Part shown: positions 1-8,887 of the stretch, piece by piece
Layout: each line of letters opens with the position of its first letter
Position numbering within the stretch: position 1 is the stretch's first letter
Source of the DNA: Pandoraea commovens
Lineage (GTDB): Bacteria > Pseudomonadota > Gammaproteobacteria > Burkholderiales > Burkholderiaceae
NCBI RefSeq assembly: GCF_902459615.1
Contig: NZ_CABPSA010000011.1
Span: forward strand, 80,452-144,451
DNA length: 64,000 bases
Direction of reading: 5' to 3'
Position numbers and translations under genes: made by a program
Notes under the pieces: model-generated
What the model saw: the letters and a program-made list of their open reading frames with translations, nothing else
What the model was told of the DNA's origin: nothing
Databases searched by the model: none

Positions 1-1580
1 ATGTGAAGGCGAGCACCGAAACGCATGCGCAAGTCGGCGACCGCGCGAACGACGGGCTGCGCGTGAACGGCGCAGAACTGCGCTGCAAGGTCGTGGCCGA
101 GGGCGGTAACCTCGGGCTGACGCAGCTCGGACGCATCGAGTACGCGCAGCACGGCGGTCGTATCAACACCGACGCCATCGATAACTCGGCAGGTGTCGAT
201 TGCTCGGACCACGAGGTCAACATCAAGATTCTGTTGGGCCTCGTCGTGACCGACGGCGAAATGACGCTCAAGCAGCGCAATACGTTGCTCGCAGAGATGA
301 CGGAAGAAGTCGGATCGCTCGTGTTGCGCGACAACTATCTGCAAACGCAGGCGTTGTCGCTCGGGCGTCTGCGCTCGGCGTCTGCGCTCGATGGAGACGC
401 TCGCTTTATGCGGTATCTGGAGCGCGCACAGCGGCTGGCACGCGCCATCGAGTTCCTGCCGGACGACGAAGCCCTTGATGCGCGTCGCGCGGCGGGCGCC
501 GGGCTGACCTCGCCGGAGCGCGCCGTCCTCATGGCGTACAGCAAGATGTGGCTCTACGACTTGTTGCTGGCGAGCGATCTGCCGGACGCCGAATTCGTGG
601 CCGACGGATTGCCGTCTTACTTCCCGACGCCACTGGCGAGCCGCTGTGGCGCGGCGATGCTGCGTCATCCGCTCAAACGGGAAATTCTCGCGACGATGCA
701 CGCCAATGCACTCGTCAACCGGGCGGGCGTAACGTTCGTGCATCGCCTGAGCGAAGAGACGGGCGCTGAGCCAGCCGATGTCGTACGCGCCAGTCTCGCC
801 GCGCGCGGGGCGTATGGACTCGACGCCTTGTGGCTCGACATCGATGCGCTGGACGCCCGGGTGTCGCACGAGACGCAGGCGTCGCTCTTCACGGCAATTG
901 CGCAGTGGCACGAGCAGGCCACGCTGTGGTTCCTGCGTCGGCGGCTGACCGACGTGCCGCAGACCGTGGAGCGCCTGCGCAGTGTGCTCGATCCGATTCT
1001 CCCCACGCTCGACACGCTCGTGAGCGGCGAAGCGGCGGATGAAGCCCGCACGCGCTGCCAGACCATGATCGACGCCGGTGTGCCGCCGCGGCTCGCGCAA
1101 ACGGCGGCAGGTGTCGGTGCACGCGTGGCGTTGCTCGACATCGCCGAGGTCGCGAGTACCAGCGGATGCGAGCCGTCGCTCGCGGCGCAGGTGTACTTCG
1201 CGCTCGACGCGCCGCTGGGCTACGGCTGGTTGCAGACGGGCGTGCTCGGCCTGCCGATGCAAACGCACTGGCAGCGTCTCGCGCGAGCGACCTTGCTGGA
1301 GGAGTTGTCGGTGTTGCGTCGACGTCTGACGGCGAGCGTGCTGGAAGGCGGGAAGGGGACGGGGACGGGGAAGGGGAAGGGGACGGGGAACGATGCGGCT
1401 GCATCACCGGAGGCTGCCGACCAGAGTCCGGCCGCCCGGCTCGTCGCCGGATGGCAGCAGACGCACACCGAAGCGCTCGCCCGTTATCACCGGGTGCTGG
1501 CCGACCAGATCGCCGTCGGTAACGCCGACCTTGCTATGTTGTCAGTGAGCCTGAAATCCTTGGCGGAAGTCGGGCGCTGA
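1..1580 (+). CDS. gdhB: NAD-specific glutamate dehydrogenase, large type (C-terminal part)
   Basis: This is the C-terminal ~525 residues of the ~1600-residue NAD-glutamate dehydrogenase family (Bac_GDH), which deaminates glutamate to 2-oxoglutarate. The reading frame is open through the left edge, so the true start lies outside the window; the GTG at position 3 is not a start. Visible family sequence near the N-end of the fragment includes KVVAEGGNLGLTQLGRIEYA and GGRINTDAIDNSAGVDCSDH, from the dinucleotide-binding part of the catalytic domain. The rest is the all-helical C-terminal region. An unusual feature is a Gly/Lys/Thr low-complexity insert around residues 452-466 of the fragment, encoded by a G-rich hexamer repeat. 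It probably lies in a surface loop. Family identity is certain; the symbol follows common usage. Confidence 0.93.
   Translation, partial: VKASTETHAQVGDRANDGLRVNGAELRCKVVAEGGNLGLTQLGRIEYAQHGGRINTDAIDNSAGVDCSDHEVNIKILLGLVVTDGEMTLKQRNTLLAEMTEEVGSLVLRDNYLQTQALSLGRLRSASALDGDARFMRYLERAQRLARAIEFLPDDEALDARRAAGAGLTSPERAVLMAYSKMWLYDLLLASDLPDAEFVADGLPSYFPTPLASRCGAAMLRHPLKREILATMHANALVNRAGVTFVHRLSEETGAEPADVVRASLAARGAYGLDALWLDIDALDARVSHETQASLFTAIAQWHEQATLWFLRRRLTDVPQTVERLRSVLDPILPTLDTLVSGEAADEARTRCQTMIDAGVPPRLAQTAAGVGARVALLDIAEVASTSGCEPSLAAQVYFALDAPLGYGWLQTGVLGLPMQTHWQRLARATLLEELSVLRRRLTASVLEGGKGTGTGKGKGTGNDAAASPEAADQSPAARLVAGWQQTHTEALARYHRVLADQIAVGNADLAMLSVSLKSLAEVGR
1355..1390 (+). repeat. G-rich hexamer repeat inside gdhB
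   Basis: Six consecutive hexamers of the form GGGGAC or GGGGAA occur within the reading frame. They encode a Gly/Thr/Lys stretch and give six runs of four G on the coding strand, enough for an intramolecular G-quadruplex. The repeat keeps the frame because its unit is 6 bp. Confidence 0.85.
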
Positions 1581-1825
1581 CGTCGAACGATGCCGCTCAA
1601 ACGCTTGTCGCGCGGGGCTGTGGGCGATTAGCCCCGCACGGCAAGCAACGGCAGCAGGGTACCGCTGTTCGTCGTCGCAGCAACATTTTTTAAGCGTTTA
1701 CACAAAAGCGGCGAAACGGCGTATGATCCGGGAAAACCCTAGGATTGAGATGACCCGCGCGCATGCTTGCCCGTCGCGCGGGTGGTCGCGTCCTGGGGTT
1801 TCGTCGATTCCTGATCCCCTGCGCA

Positions 1826-3073
1826 ATGCCTACCGACACCCGCCCTGCGAACGGCCAGTTCGCCACGACGTTGCAGATCGTCTCCACCGTGTTCTTCACG
1901 TTCCTCTGCTATCTGACGATCGGCTTGCCGCTCGCTGTGCTGCCGTCGTTCGTGCACGTGGATCTGGCTTACAGCTCTGTGATCGCCGGGCTGGCGATCA
2001 GCGTCCAATATCTCGCGACACTGCTCTCTCGCCCGTATGCCGGACGCACGGCCGACGCCTGGGGCCCGAAGCGCACGGTGCTGTGCGGTCTGGTCGCGTG
2101 TGGCGCATCCGGCTTGCTCGTGGCGTTGGGCGGTGTGTTCTCCGGTGTGCCCTGGCTGGCGCTGCTCGCGCTGATCGTCGGACGCCTCGTGCTCGGCTTC
2201 GGTGAAAGCTGGGTGTCGACGGGCGCGATTATGTGGGGCATCGGACAAGTCGGGCCGTCGCACACGGCGCGGGTGATTTCGTGGAACGGTGTTGCGACAT
2301 ACGGCGCGCTCGCGCTTGGCGCACCGCTGGGCGTGGCACTCAACAATGCGTACGGCATCAAGGCCGTGGGCGCTGCGGTGGCGCTGGCGGGTATCGTCGG
2401 TTTGCTGCTGGCTCGCATGAAGCGTGCGACGCCGGTCATTCACGGTGAGCGACTCGCGTTCCGCGCGGTGCTCGGCCGCGTGATGCCGTTCGGCATGGGA
2501 CTGGCGCTCGGGTCCATCGGCTTCGGTGCGATCTCGACGTTCATTACGCTCTACTATGCAAGCCATCATTGGGACAACGCGGCGCTGGCACTGACGGCGT
2601 TCGGGCTGTGCTTCATGGGCGTGCGTCTGTTGCTCGGAAGCAGCATTCAGCGCTTTGGCGGCTATCGCGTCGCGATGGCATCGTTCGCGCTGGAAGCCTT
2701 CGGTCTGATCGTGCTGGGTATTGCCCCGACAGGTTTCACGGCGCTGCTCGGTGCGGCGCTGGCGGGCGCGGGCTTCTCGCTTGTGTTCCCGTCGCTGGGC
2801 GTAGCGGCCGTCAACCTCGTACCTGCGCAGAATCGTGGCGCGGCACTCGGAGCGTACTCAGTGTTTCTCGACGTCGCACTGGGCGTCACGGGACCGGTCG
2901 CGGGCCTGATCGTGGGGGCTTACGGGTACGCCGAGGTGTATTTGTGCGCGGCACTGGCCGCCATCGCCGCCGTGCTGCTGACTCTGTGGATGTCGCGCAA
3001 TGCCCGTGTGGGCCAACCGCATGACGCTGCGTCGACGGTGACCAAGTCAGCACAGACCGCGACGTCGTCGTAA
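1826..3073 (+). CDS. MFS transporter, YhhS/arabinose-efflux-like
   Basis: A 12-helix major facilitator of 415 residues. The N-terminal stretch YLTIGLPLAVLP, the loop motif SRPYAGRTAD (cytoplasmic loop 2-3) and the later GFSLVFPSLG and GPVAGLIVGAYGYA match the E. coli YhhS branch of the arabinose-efflux group (UPF0226). The substrate is unknown; members are drug/sugar exporters. I start at the ATG at 1826, which gives a short cytoplasmic tail like that of YhhS. An in-frame ATG at 1763 would add 21 arginine-rich residues that do not look like family sequence. Neither start has a strong ribosome site. The gene is monocistronic. A related but distinct paralogue lies at 12706. Confidence 0.88.
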   Translation: MPTDTRPANGQFATTLQIVSTVFFTFLCYLTIGLPLAVLPSFVHVDLAYSSVIAGLAISVQYLATLLSRPYAGRTADAWGPKRTVLCGLVACGASGLLVALGGVFSGVPWLALLALIVGRLVLGFGESWVSTGAIMWGIGQVGPSHTARVISWNGVATYGALALGAPLGVALNNAYGIKAVGAAVALAGIVGLLLARMKRATPVIHGERLAFRAVLGRVMPFGMGLALGSIGFGAISTFITLYYASHHWDNAALALTAFGLCFMGVRLLLGSSIQRFGGYRVAMASFALEAFGLIVLGIAPTGFTALLGAALAGAGFSLVFPSLGVAAVNLVPAQNRGAALGAYSVFLDVALGVTGPVAGLIVGAYGYAEVYLCAALAAIAAVLLTLWMSRNARVGQPHDAASTVTKSAQTATSS

Positions 3074-3324
3074 TCGTCTTTCCGATTCAAGCCTCGCCTC
3101 ATTCCCACAAGGAGGTCGACGCACGGTCACCGTGCGCCGATCTCAGGGGAACCTTCCTCCCGTTGCACTGCGCTGTCCTCCCAATTCCGGAGGCGCGAGC
3201 GCATTTCTGCAAGTCGTCTGCCGTATCACCGACCTAAATTGAATCCGCAGCAGCCAGCGCGTCGCGCAGGGTTGCTGCGAGCGCCCTTGCTCATCGCAAC
3301 GGGCATTCATCTTAGGAGTGTGAA

Positions 3325-3510
3325 ATGAAACAGAACTGGATGATGCGTGCCGGGTTGATCTCGGCGGCGCTTTGGACACAAATTCCGACGATACAAGCCG
3401 CTGAGCTTCCCGGAGTGCAGGCAGCCGATTCACCGTACCAACTGTGCCCACCGTGGGACGATGACGAGTGTCAATGTCCCGACCCAACGCTCGTCTGCCG
3501 TGAGCGCTGA
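3325..3510 (+). CDS. small secreted cysteine-containing peptide
   Basis: A 61-residue protein I do not recognise. It has a strong ribosome site (AGGAG, 6 nt before the ATG), which favours a real gene. Residues 1-25 look like a signal peptide: charged start, hydrophobic middle and a likely cut after TIQA-A. The predicted mature part is only ~36 residues, acidic, and carries four cysteines (CPPWDDDECQC and a later TLVC) and several prolines, so two disulfides could form in the periplasm. No partner gene is adjacent: a 250-nt gap separates it from the upstream transporter, and the next gene is convergent. The function is unknown. Confidence 0.6.
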   Translation: MKQNWMMRAGLISAALWTQIPTIQAAELPGVQAADSPYQLCPPWDDDECQCPDPTLVCRER

Positions 3511-3514
3511 GAAC

Positions 3515-5179
3515 TTACCCGGCCGACCCGGCCGACCCGGCCGACCCAGCCGACCCAGCCGACGTTAACCCGGCGGCTGCGACAATCGCCGCCAGCCGCT
3601 TGATCAATCCGGGGATGCGGGACGCGTCCGTATCCCCGTAGCCGATCACAAGCCCGTTGTCCGCCGGTTGCGGATCGAGTGCGAAGCTCGATAGCGCGCG
3701 AGGGCCGATCCCTTCGCGCTGGGCGGCTTCCACGATGGCTTTGTCCGGGAAGGCCGCGTCCAGCCGCACCGTCAGATGGAGTCCGCAGCGTTCGCCAATC
3801 ACCGCGTATGCCGGATCGAAGTGCGTGGCCAGCGCGTCGCGCAATGCCGTCTGACGCTCCCGGTACAAACGCCGCATGCGCCCCAGATGGCGCGCAAACT
3901 GCCCGCTTCGGATGAAGTCGGCGAGTGCCAGCTGTTCGAAGCGATGGCCACCGCGCAGGAGTTCGTCGAGCGCGTCGCGGGCCTGCGTCGCGAGTGCGGT
4001 CGGCAGAATCAGAAACCCGAGACGCAGTGCCGGGAACATCGTCTTGCTGAAGGTCCCGACATAGACCACGGGCGCGTCCGGCACCATCCCCTGCATCGCA
4101 GCAATCGGCTCGCCCTGATGGCGAAACTCGCTGTCGTAGTCGTCCTCCAGAATCCACGCGCCGTGACGCCGCGCCTGTGCAATCAGATCGAGACGGCGCG
4201 ATGCCGACAACACGCTGCCGAGCGGGTACTGGTGCGACGGCGTGACGTACACCAGTCGCGGCGGCGAGCGCTCCCACAAGCCGTCGGGAATCACGATGCC
4301 TTCGTCGTCCACACGCAGCGCCTGCAATCGCACGTCGCTCGAATGAAAAGCGGCCTTCGCGCCCCGATAGCCGGGGTCTTCCATCCACACCGTGTCGCCC
4401 GGGTCGGTCAGCAACCGCACGCAGAGAATCAGCGCCTCGTGCGCACCTTCCGTGATGACGACCTGCGAGGCGTCGCACCGTACGCCGCGCGAAATGCGGA
4501 GGTGGTCGGCAATGGCTTCACGCAGCGCAGGCTCGCCCAGCGGATCGCCATAGTTGTAGTGACGGGGCTGCGCTTCACGCATGACGCGCTCCAGCGTACG
4601 TCGCCATGTGCTTGCTGGAAAGCGGGTAAGCGCGGGCACGCCGGGCGTGAACGGCAGCGGGGTTTCACCCGCGCGTGCGGCGTGCCGGGTGGCGGGCAGG
4701 CGTTGAATGCGGCGTGACGGTGACGGTGCGGTCACGACTTCCGGTGCAATGTCCGTCGGCGCGACATCCCGCGCGTTCGACTTCGCCACGAGCGCTGCTT
4801 GCGCGGCAATGTGCGGATCGAGCGAGAGTTGCGCGACGCGCGTGCCGAGCCGATGCGGGACGATGAAACCCTCGGCAGCAAGCTGGTCGTAGACGATGGA
4901 GACGGTGTTGCGCGACACGGCGAGGTCTTCTGCGAGCGTGCGTGAGGCTGGCAAACGTGCACCCGCAGGCAGACGTCCTTCGAGAATGGCGTGTTTGAGT
5001 CGCGTCAGGAGCTGCTTCTGGAGTGAGACGTTGCGCCCCGGTCCCGTGGCAAGCGGGCTATCGAACAGGGCGGCAACGTTTTCCGGTGCAAAGGCAGGTG
5101 CCGGGGGCGTTGAGTCGGCGCGCGTTTTGGCTACGGATGTCATGGCACCAAGAGATTCGCGAGGAGTGGTGCTTTTCAT
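3515..5179 (-). CDS. MocR/PdxR-type GntR regulator with aminotransferase domain
   Basis: A 554-residue regulator of the MocR subfamily. A GntR winged helix-turn-helix covers roughly residues 50-115 (LPASRTLAEDLAVSRNTV is the recognition region). An inactive-style fold-type I aminotransferase domain fills the remainder, with the PLP lysine motif GTFSKTMFPALRLGF and the substrate-binding EDDYDSEFR. Such proteins sense PLP or an amino compound and usually control an adjacent divergent gene, here the acetyltransferase starting at 5250. The C-terminus is odd: it ends in a Ser-Ala-Gly repeat encoded by a 9-bp tandem repeat that runs up to the stop codon. The start is uncertain; ATG at 5143 (residue 13) is an alternative. 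Confidence 0.9.
   Translation of the reverse strand: MKSTTPRESLGAMTSVAKTRADSTPPAPAFAPENVAALFDSPLATGPGRNVSLQKQLLTRLKHAILEGRLPAGARLPASRTLAEDLAVSRNTVSIVYDQLAAEGFIVPHRLGTRVAQLSLDPHIAAQAALVAKSNARDVAPTDIAPEVVTAPSPSRRIQRLPATRHAARAGETPLPFTPGVPALTRFPASTWRRTLERVMREAQPRHYNYGDPLGEPALREAIADHLRISRGVRCDASQVVITEGAHEALILCVRLLTDPGDTVWMEDPGYRGAKAAFHSSDVRLQALRVDDEGIVIPDGLWERSPPRLVYVTPSHQYPLGSVLSASRRLDLIAQARRHGAWILEDDYDSEFRHQGEPIAAMQGMVPDAPVVYVGTFSKTMFPALRLGFLILPTALATQARDALDELLRGGHRFEQLALADFIRSGQFARHLGRMRRLYRERQTALRDALATHFDPAYAVIGERCGLHLTVRLDAAFPDKAIVEAAQREGIGPRALSSFALDPQPADNGLVIGYGDTDASRIPGLIKRLAAIVAAAGLTSAGSAGSAGSAGSAG
3517..3561. repeat. 9-bp tandem repeat at the 3' end of the MocR gene
   Basis: Five 9-bp units, three ACCCGGCCG followed by two ACCCAGCCG (plus strand). 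On the coding strand each unit adds Ser-Ala-Gly to the regulator's C-terminus, and the last unit adjoins the stop codon. Copy number can change without a frameshift. Confidence 0.9.
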
Positions 5180-5249
5180 CGTACCACTGGCGCGATAACT
5201 TAGCCTTGATGATCAAAATGCCCATCCAATTGCCGGAGACGAGAGAGCC

Positions 5250-5975
5250 ATGACCGACGCACCGAACTTCAACGACTACGACCAGCCCATCGGCCCGGCG
5301 CTGCCCGACTGGAAGCCGCGCGCGCAGCCCCCGCGCACGCCGGTGAGCGGCCGGTACTGCCGTCTGGAGCCGATCGACGTCGAGCGTCACGCCAAGGATC
5401 TCTTCGACGCCTTCGCCACCGCGCCGGACGGGCGCGACTGGACTTACATGAGCGGTGGTCCGTTCCCTGACTTCGACAGCTACTACGCGTATGCGACGAA
5501 GCTCGCGGCGTCCACCGATCCGCTGCATCACGCCATCGTCGATCTGGAGACGGGCAAAGCTGTCGGCACGCTCGCGCTCATGCGCATCGACCCGGCGAAC
5601 GGAGTGGTCGAGGTCGGGCACGTGGCGTACTCGCCGTTGCTCAAGCGCACGCGTGCGGGCACCGAGGCGCAATATCTGCTGATGCGCCGCGCGTTCGACG
5701 AGCTGGGCTATCGGCGCTACGAATGGAAGTGCGATTCGTTGAATGCGCCCTCGCGCCGTGCGGCGGCCCGCTACGGTTTCACGTTCGAAGGGATCTTCCG
5801 CAACGCCATCGTCTATCGCGGGCGCAGCCGGGATACGGCGTGGTTTTCCATCACCGATGCGGAATGGCCTGCGATCAGCCGGGGCTTCGAGCAGTGGCTC
5901 TCGCCGGAGAACTTCGACGCGCAGGGCCAACATCGCTCGGGACTTGCGGCATTGATCTCCGCTGCCCGGGCATAA
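5250..5975 (+). CDS. GNAT family N-acetyltransferase (RimJ/RimL-like)
   Basis: A 241-residue GNAT protein that uses acetyl-CoA to acetylate an amine or protein N-terminus; the substrate is not known. The family pattern is visible from residue ~30: YCRLEPIDVERHAKDLF, a beta-strand region AVGTLALMRIDPANGVVEVGH, and the acetyl-CoA end segment RYEWKCDSLNAPSRRAAARY followed by GFTFEGIFRNAIVYRGRSRD, typical of the RimJ/RimL-like COG1670 group. A purine-rich GAGAGAG lies just before the ATG. The gene is divergent from the MocR regulator with ~70 nt between starts, so the regulator probably controls it. A bidirectional terminator follows. Confidence 0.88.
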   Translation: MTDAPNFNDYDQPIGPALPDWKPRAQPPRTPVSGRYCRLEPIDVERHAKDLFDAFATAPDGRDWTYMSGGPFPDFDSYYAYATKLAASTDPLHHAIVDLETGKAVGTLALMRIDPANGVVEVGHVAYSPLLKRTRAGTEAQYLLMRRAFDELGYRRYEWKCDSLNAPSRRAAARYGFTFEGIFRNAIVYRGRSRDTAWFSITDAEWPAISRGFEQWLSPENFDAQGQHRSGLAALISAARA

Positions 5976-5990
5976 CGGCGACGTCAAAAC

Positions 5991-6029
5991 AAAACGGCCC
6001 GCCGGGAAATCCCCGGCGGGCCGTTTTGC
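5991..6029. terminator. bidirectional Rho-independent terminator
   Basis: A GC-rich hairpin (ACGGCCCGCCGGG paired with CCCGGCGGGCCGT) is flanked by A-rich sequence on the left and TTTTG on the right. It lies between the GNAT gene and the convergent purine permease and can serve both. Confidence 0.92.
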
Positions 6030-6083
6030 TTGTTGCTTGTTATCGGAACCGTCCCAATCGACGGTGACGATACCTCGGGTCGA

Positions 6084-7376
6084 TCAGCCCGGGAAGAAGG
6101 CGTACTTCAACACGAACAGCACGGCGATCACCCACGCTGCCGGGTGGACGTCCTTCGCACGGCCCGTGAACAACTTCAGCACGGCGTACGAGATAAAGCC
6201 GAACGCCAGACCGGTGGCGATCGAGTACGTGAACGGCATGGCCAGCGCGGTCAGGGCGGCCGGCGTGGCTTCCGTGATGTCGTCCCACTCGACGTCGAGC
6301 AGTTCGCGCAGCATCAGACCTGCAACATACAGCAGTGCCGGTGCCGCGGCGTACGCCGGAACCGAGCCTGCCAGCGGGGCGATGAACAGCGCGAGGATGA
6401 ACAGCACGGCAATCGTCAGTGCGGTCAGACCCGTGCGGCCGCCCGCCTGCACGCCCGAAGCGCTTTCCACGTAAGCCGTCGTGCTGCTCGTGCCCAGCAG
6501 CGAGCCGATGAAGATAGCGATGGAGTCGGCGAAGAGCGCGCGTCCCAAGCCCTTATAATGCGTGCCTTCGAGCAGACCGGCGCGCTTGGCCACACCCATC
6601 AGCGTACCTGTCGCGTCGAACACTTCGACCAGCACGAAGGCCAGAATGACGTGGACAAAACCGGCGTGCAGGGCGCCCGGAATGTCGAGCTGGAGGAACG
6701 TCGGCGAGAGGCTCGGCGGCATGGCGAACACGCCCTGGAACTGGTTCAGACCCAGCACCATCGAGAGCACCGTGACGGCCAGAATGCCGATCAGGATGGC
6801 ACCGCGAACCCGCAGCGCGTCGAGCACAGCGATCAGGAAGAAGCCGAAGATGGCGAGCAGTGCCTGCGGCGAGTGGAGATCGCCCAGACCGATCTTCGTG
6901 GCCGGGTTGGCGACGACCACGCCAGCGTTACCGAGCGCGATGATGGCGAGGAACAGACCGATACCCGCTGCAATCGCACATCGTAACGATTTGGGCACCC
7001 CGGCAATGAGCCAGGATCGCACCCCTGTCACGGTCAGGATGATGAACAGACACCCTGAGATGAACACCGCGCCGAGCGCCTGTTGCCACGTGTATCCCAT
7101 CGCGCCCACGACCGTGAAGGCGAAGAAGGCGTTCAGGCCCATACCCGGCGCCATGCCGATCGGGTAGTTGGCGACAAAGGCCATCACCACCGAGCCGATC
7201 GCCGCTGCAAGACAGGTCGCCACGAACACGGCACTCTTGTCCATGCCCGTCGTGCCGAGGATGTTGGGGTTGACGAAAATGATGTACGACATGGTGAGGA
7301 AGGTCGTCAGACCCGCCACCATTTCCGTGCGTACATTGGAGCCATGCTCCTCGAGTTTGAAGAATTTGGTCAGCAA
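6084..7376 (-). CDS. NCS2 family purine permease (AzgA/PbuG-like)
   Basis: A 430-residue inner-membrane nucleobase:proton symporter of the AzgA/GhxP group, likely for adenine, guanine or hypoxanthine. Signature stretches are GLTTFLTMSYIIFVNPNIL near the N-terminus, PGMGLNAFFAFTVV, and GSLLGTSSTTAYVESASG, which carries the conserved central motif and the substrate-binding glutamate. The start is TTG at 7376, supported by AAGGAG 7 nt upstream on the minus strand; no ATG fits. The gene is isolated, ending at the bidirectional terminator. No purine riboswitch was recognised in the short leader. Which purine is transported cannot be told. Confidence 0.92.
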   Translation of the reverse strand: MLTKFFKLEEHGSNVRTEMVAGLTTFLTMSYIIFVNPNILGTTGMDKSAVFVATCLAAAIGSVVMAFVANYPIGMAPGMGLNAFFAFTVVGAMGYTWQQALGAVFISGCLFIILTVTGVRSWLIAGVPKSLRCAIAAGIGLFLAIIALGNAGVVVANPATKIGLGDLHSPQALLAIFGFFLIAVLDALRVRGAILIGILAVTVLSMVLGLNQFQGVFAMPPSLSPTFLQLDIPGALHAGFVHVILAFVLVEVFDATGTLMGVAKRAGLLEGTHYKGLGRALFADSIAIFIGSLLGTSSTTAYVESASGVQAGGRTGLTALTIAVLFILALFIAPLAGSVPAYAAAPALLYVAGLMLRELLDVEWDDITEATPAALTALAMPFTYSIATGLAFGFISYAVLKLFTGRAKDVHPAAWVIAVLFVLKYAFFPG

Positions 7377-7493
7377 CGCGCTCTCCTTGTGACTTTGTTA
7401 TGCCGTTGTCCGTGTGCAGCGGGGGCGCGCGCATTGTACTGCGCGCGAGCCCGTGCCACTGATTTTGTCAGGCGACTGCTTGCGTCGAGTCTG

Positions 7494-8534
7494 TCAGAAC
7501 TTCATGCGCATGCCCACCCCGAAAGTATTCCCGGCATCCAGCCCGGAAACCTTGTCGTTGAGATAGGCCGTGTACACATCGGTGCGCTTGGAGAGGTTGT
7601 AGTCGTAGCCGATGGCCCACGTATTCCGGCTGGCGTTGTTCGCGCCGGAGTTCTTCGTGTAAGCGTAAGACGCCATCACATTACCCCCGCCGAGCGGCAC
7701 GGTAAAGCCGAGCTGGCCGCCGTTGGACGTCAGATTGCCGCCCGTGATCGTGTTCTTGATGTACTGGTACTGACCGAAGAACTTGACCACCTTGAAGTCG
7801 TACGTCAGACCGGCCTGAAGTGCCTGCTGATTGCGAAAGCCGGTGATACCGGCCTGATCGTCGGGCGTCGAGTCGAATTTGACCTGCTGATAGGCGAGCG
7901 TCGCGGCGAGCGGGCCGTGGAAGTACATGGCCGCAGCGCTCCACTTGTTCTGCCCCATTTCGCCTGCCTTGTTGCCGAAGGCGTAGGAGAAGCTTGCGCC
8001 CAGTCCCTTGTAGTCGGGCGTGGCGTACATCACGCCGTTGTTCCAGCCCGAGTCGCCGACGATCCCCTGTCCCGCGAGACCGAGGAACGTGTGGTAGACC
8101 ATCGGGCTGAAGGTGTAGGAGTCGACGAACGGGTTGAACAGGATCGTCGACACGAAGTACGACGTGGTGAGCCGCCCCATCGTGATCGTGCCCAGCGTGT
8201 CCGATTGCAGGCCGACGTACGCGTTGCGCGAGAAGAAGCTGTCACCGGTGAAGCGGCCGTAGTTGCCGTTCTGCGGCAGGAAGAAGTCTTCGAGCGTGAA
8301 GATCGCTTTCAGGCCACCGCCAAGATCTTCGGCGCCCTTGATACCCCAGTAAGACGTGGACATACCGCCGCCGGCCTGCGTCCACGCACGGTCGCCGCCC
8401 GGGGCTTTGGCCGCGCCGACCCACGCGTCGACCTGACCGTAAAGGGAAACGCTGGATTGTGCGTTCGCGACGCCCGCCGCGCCGCAAATTGCGAGGGCGA
8501 GCGTGCCCCGCAGCCAACTTGCTGCCTTGCTCAT
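7494..8534 (-). CDS. general outer-membrane porin (Gram-negative porin, OmpC/Omp32-like)
   Basis: A 346-residue trimeric 16-strand porin of the Burkholderiales type for passive uptake of small solutes. Residues 1-25 form a signal peptide ending GVANA-QSSVSLYGQVDAWV, where the QSSVTLYG-like first strand is a family hallmark. Other typical parts are WGIKGAEDLGGGLKAIFTLE and FFSRNAYVGLQSDTLGTITM (the RxAYVGL segment before the constriction loop), and the C-terminal GVGMRMKF ending in phenylalanine for BAM recognition. Full length, single gene. The upstream gap of about 270 nt should contain its promoter. Confidence 0.94.
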   Translation of the reverse strand: MSKAASWLRGTLALAICGAAGVANAQSSVSLYGQVDAWVGAAKAPGGDRAWTQAGGGMSTSYWGIKGAEDLGGGLKAIFTLEDFFLPQNGNYGRFTGDSFFSRNAYVGLQSDTLGTITMGRLTTSYFVSTILFNPFVDSYTFSPMVYHTFLGLAGQGIVGDSGWNNGVMYATPDYKGLGASFSYAFGNKAGEMGQNKWSAAAMYFHGPLAATLAYQQVKFDSTPDDQAGITGFRNQQALQAGLTYDFKVVKFFGQYQYIKNTITGGNLTSNGGQLGFTVPLGGGNVMASYAYTKNSGANNASRNTWAIGYDYNLSKRTDVYTAYLNDKVSGLDAGNTFGVGMRMKF

Positions 8535-8800
8535 GAATGTGTCTCCGTCTCGTTTTTAGTTTGTGCGTGCCTCTGAACTGCTCTTTTCACCGAAGGGTGC
8601 AAGGGGGCACGCCTGAGTCATTGACACACTGACTTCGCGTTGCGCGGGGATCGGTGTTGCTTTGAGGCGTGATCATTATTATCAAGGTGCCTCATACGAC
8701 ATATCACGCGGCGTTGATACTCGTTATTCCGTTGTTGCCGTCACACTTCTCGGGTTAACACTGGCGGTTTACCTCTTGCGCAGCGCAATTTGCGGGCGCG
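8535..8800. other. non-coding gap upstream of the porin
   Basis: No supported gene. A 66-codon frame on the plus strand (8662-8862) runs through the downstream terminator hairpin, has no ribosome site and resembles no family. The stretch is AT-richer than its surroundings and should hold the porin promoter. Confidence 0.6.
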
Positions 8801-8841
8801 AAAAAAAACGGATATCCGCGCTCTGGACGCGAATATCCGCT
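8801..8841 (-). terminator. Rho-independent terminator of the minus-strand hydrolase
   Basis: On the minus strand a hairpin (CGGATATTCGCG with CGCGGATATCCG, loop about 6 nt) is followed by eight T residues. It lies ~45 nt after the stop of the hydrolase gene. Confidence 0.88.
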
Positions 8842-8887
8842 TTCAATTTGATGGCGGCTTAAGGCAAGCCGCCGTCGTCAACGGTGC

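Noticed and set aside
8662-8862. A 66-codon plus-strand frame with one hydrophobic stretch
   Set aside because: It runs through the terminator hairpin of the opposite gene and has no ribosome site.
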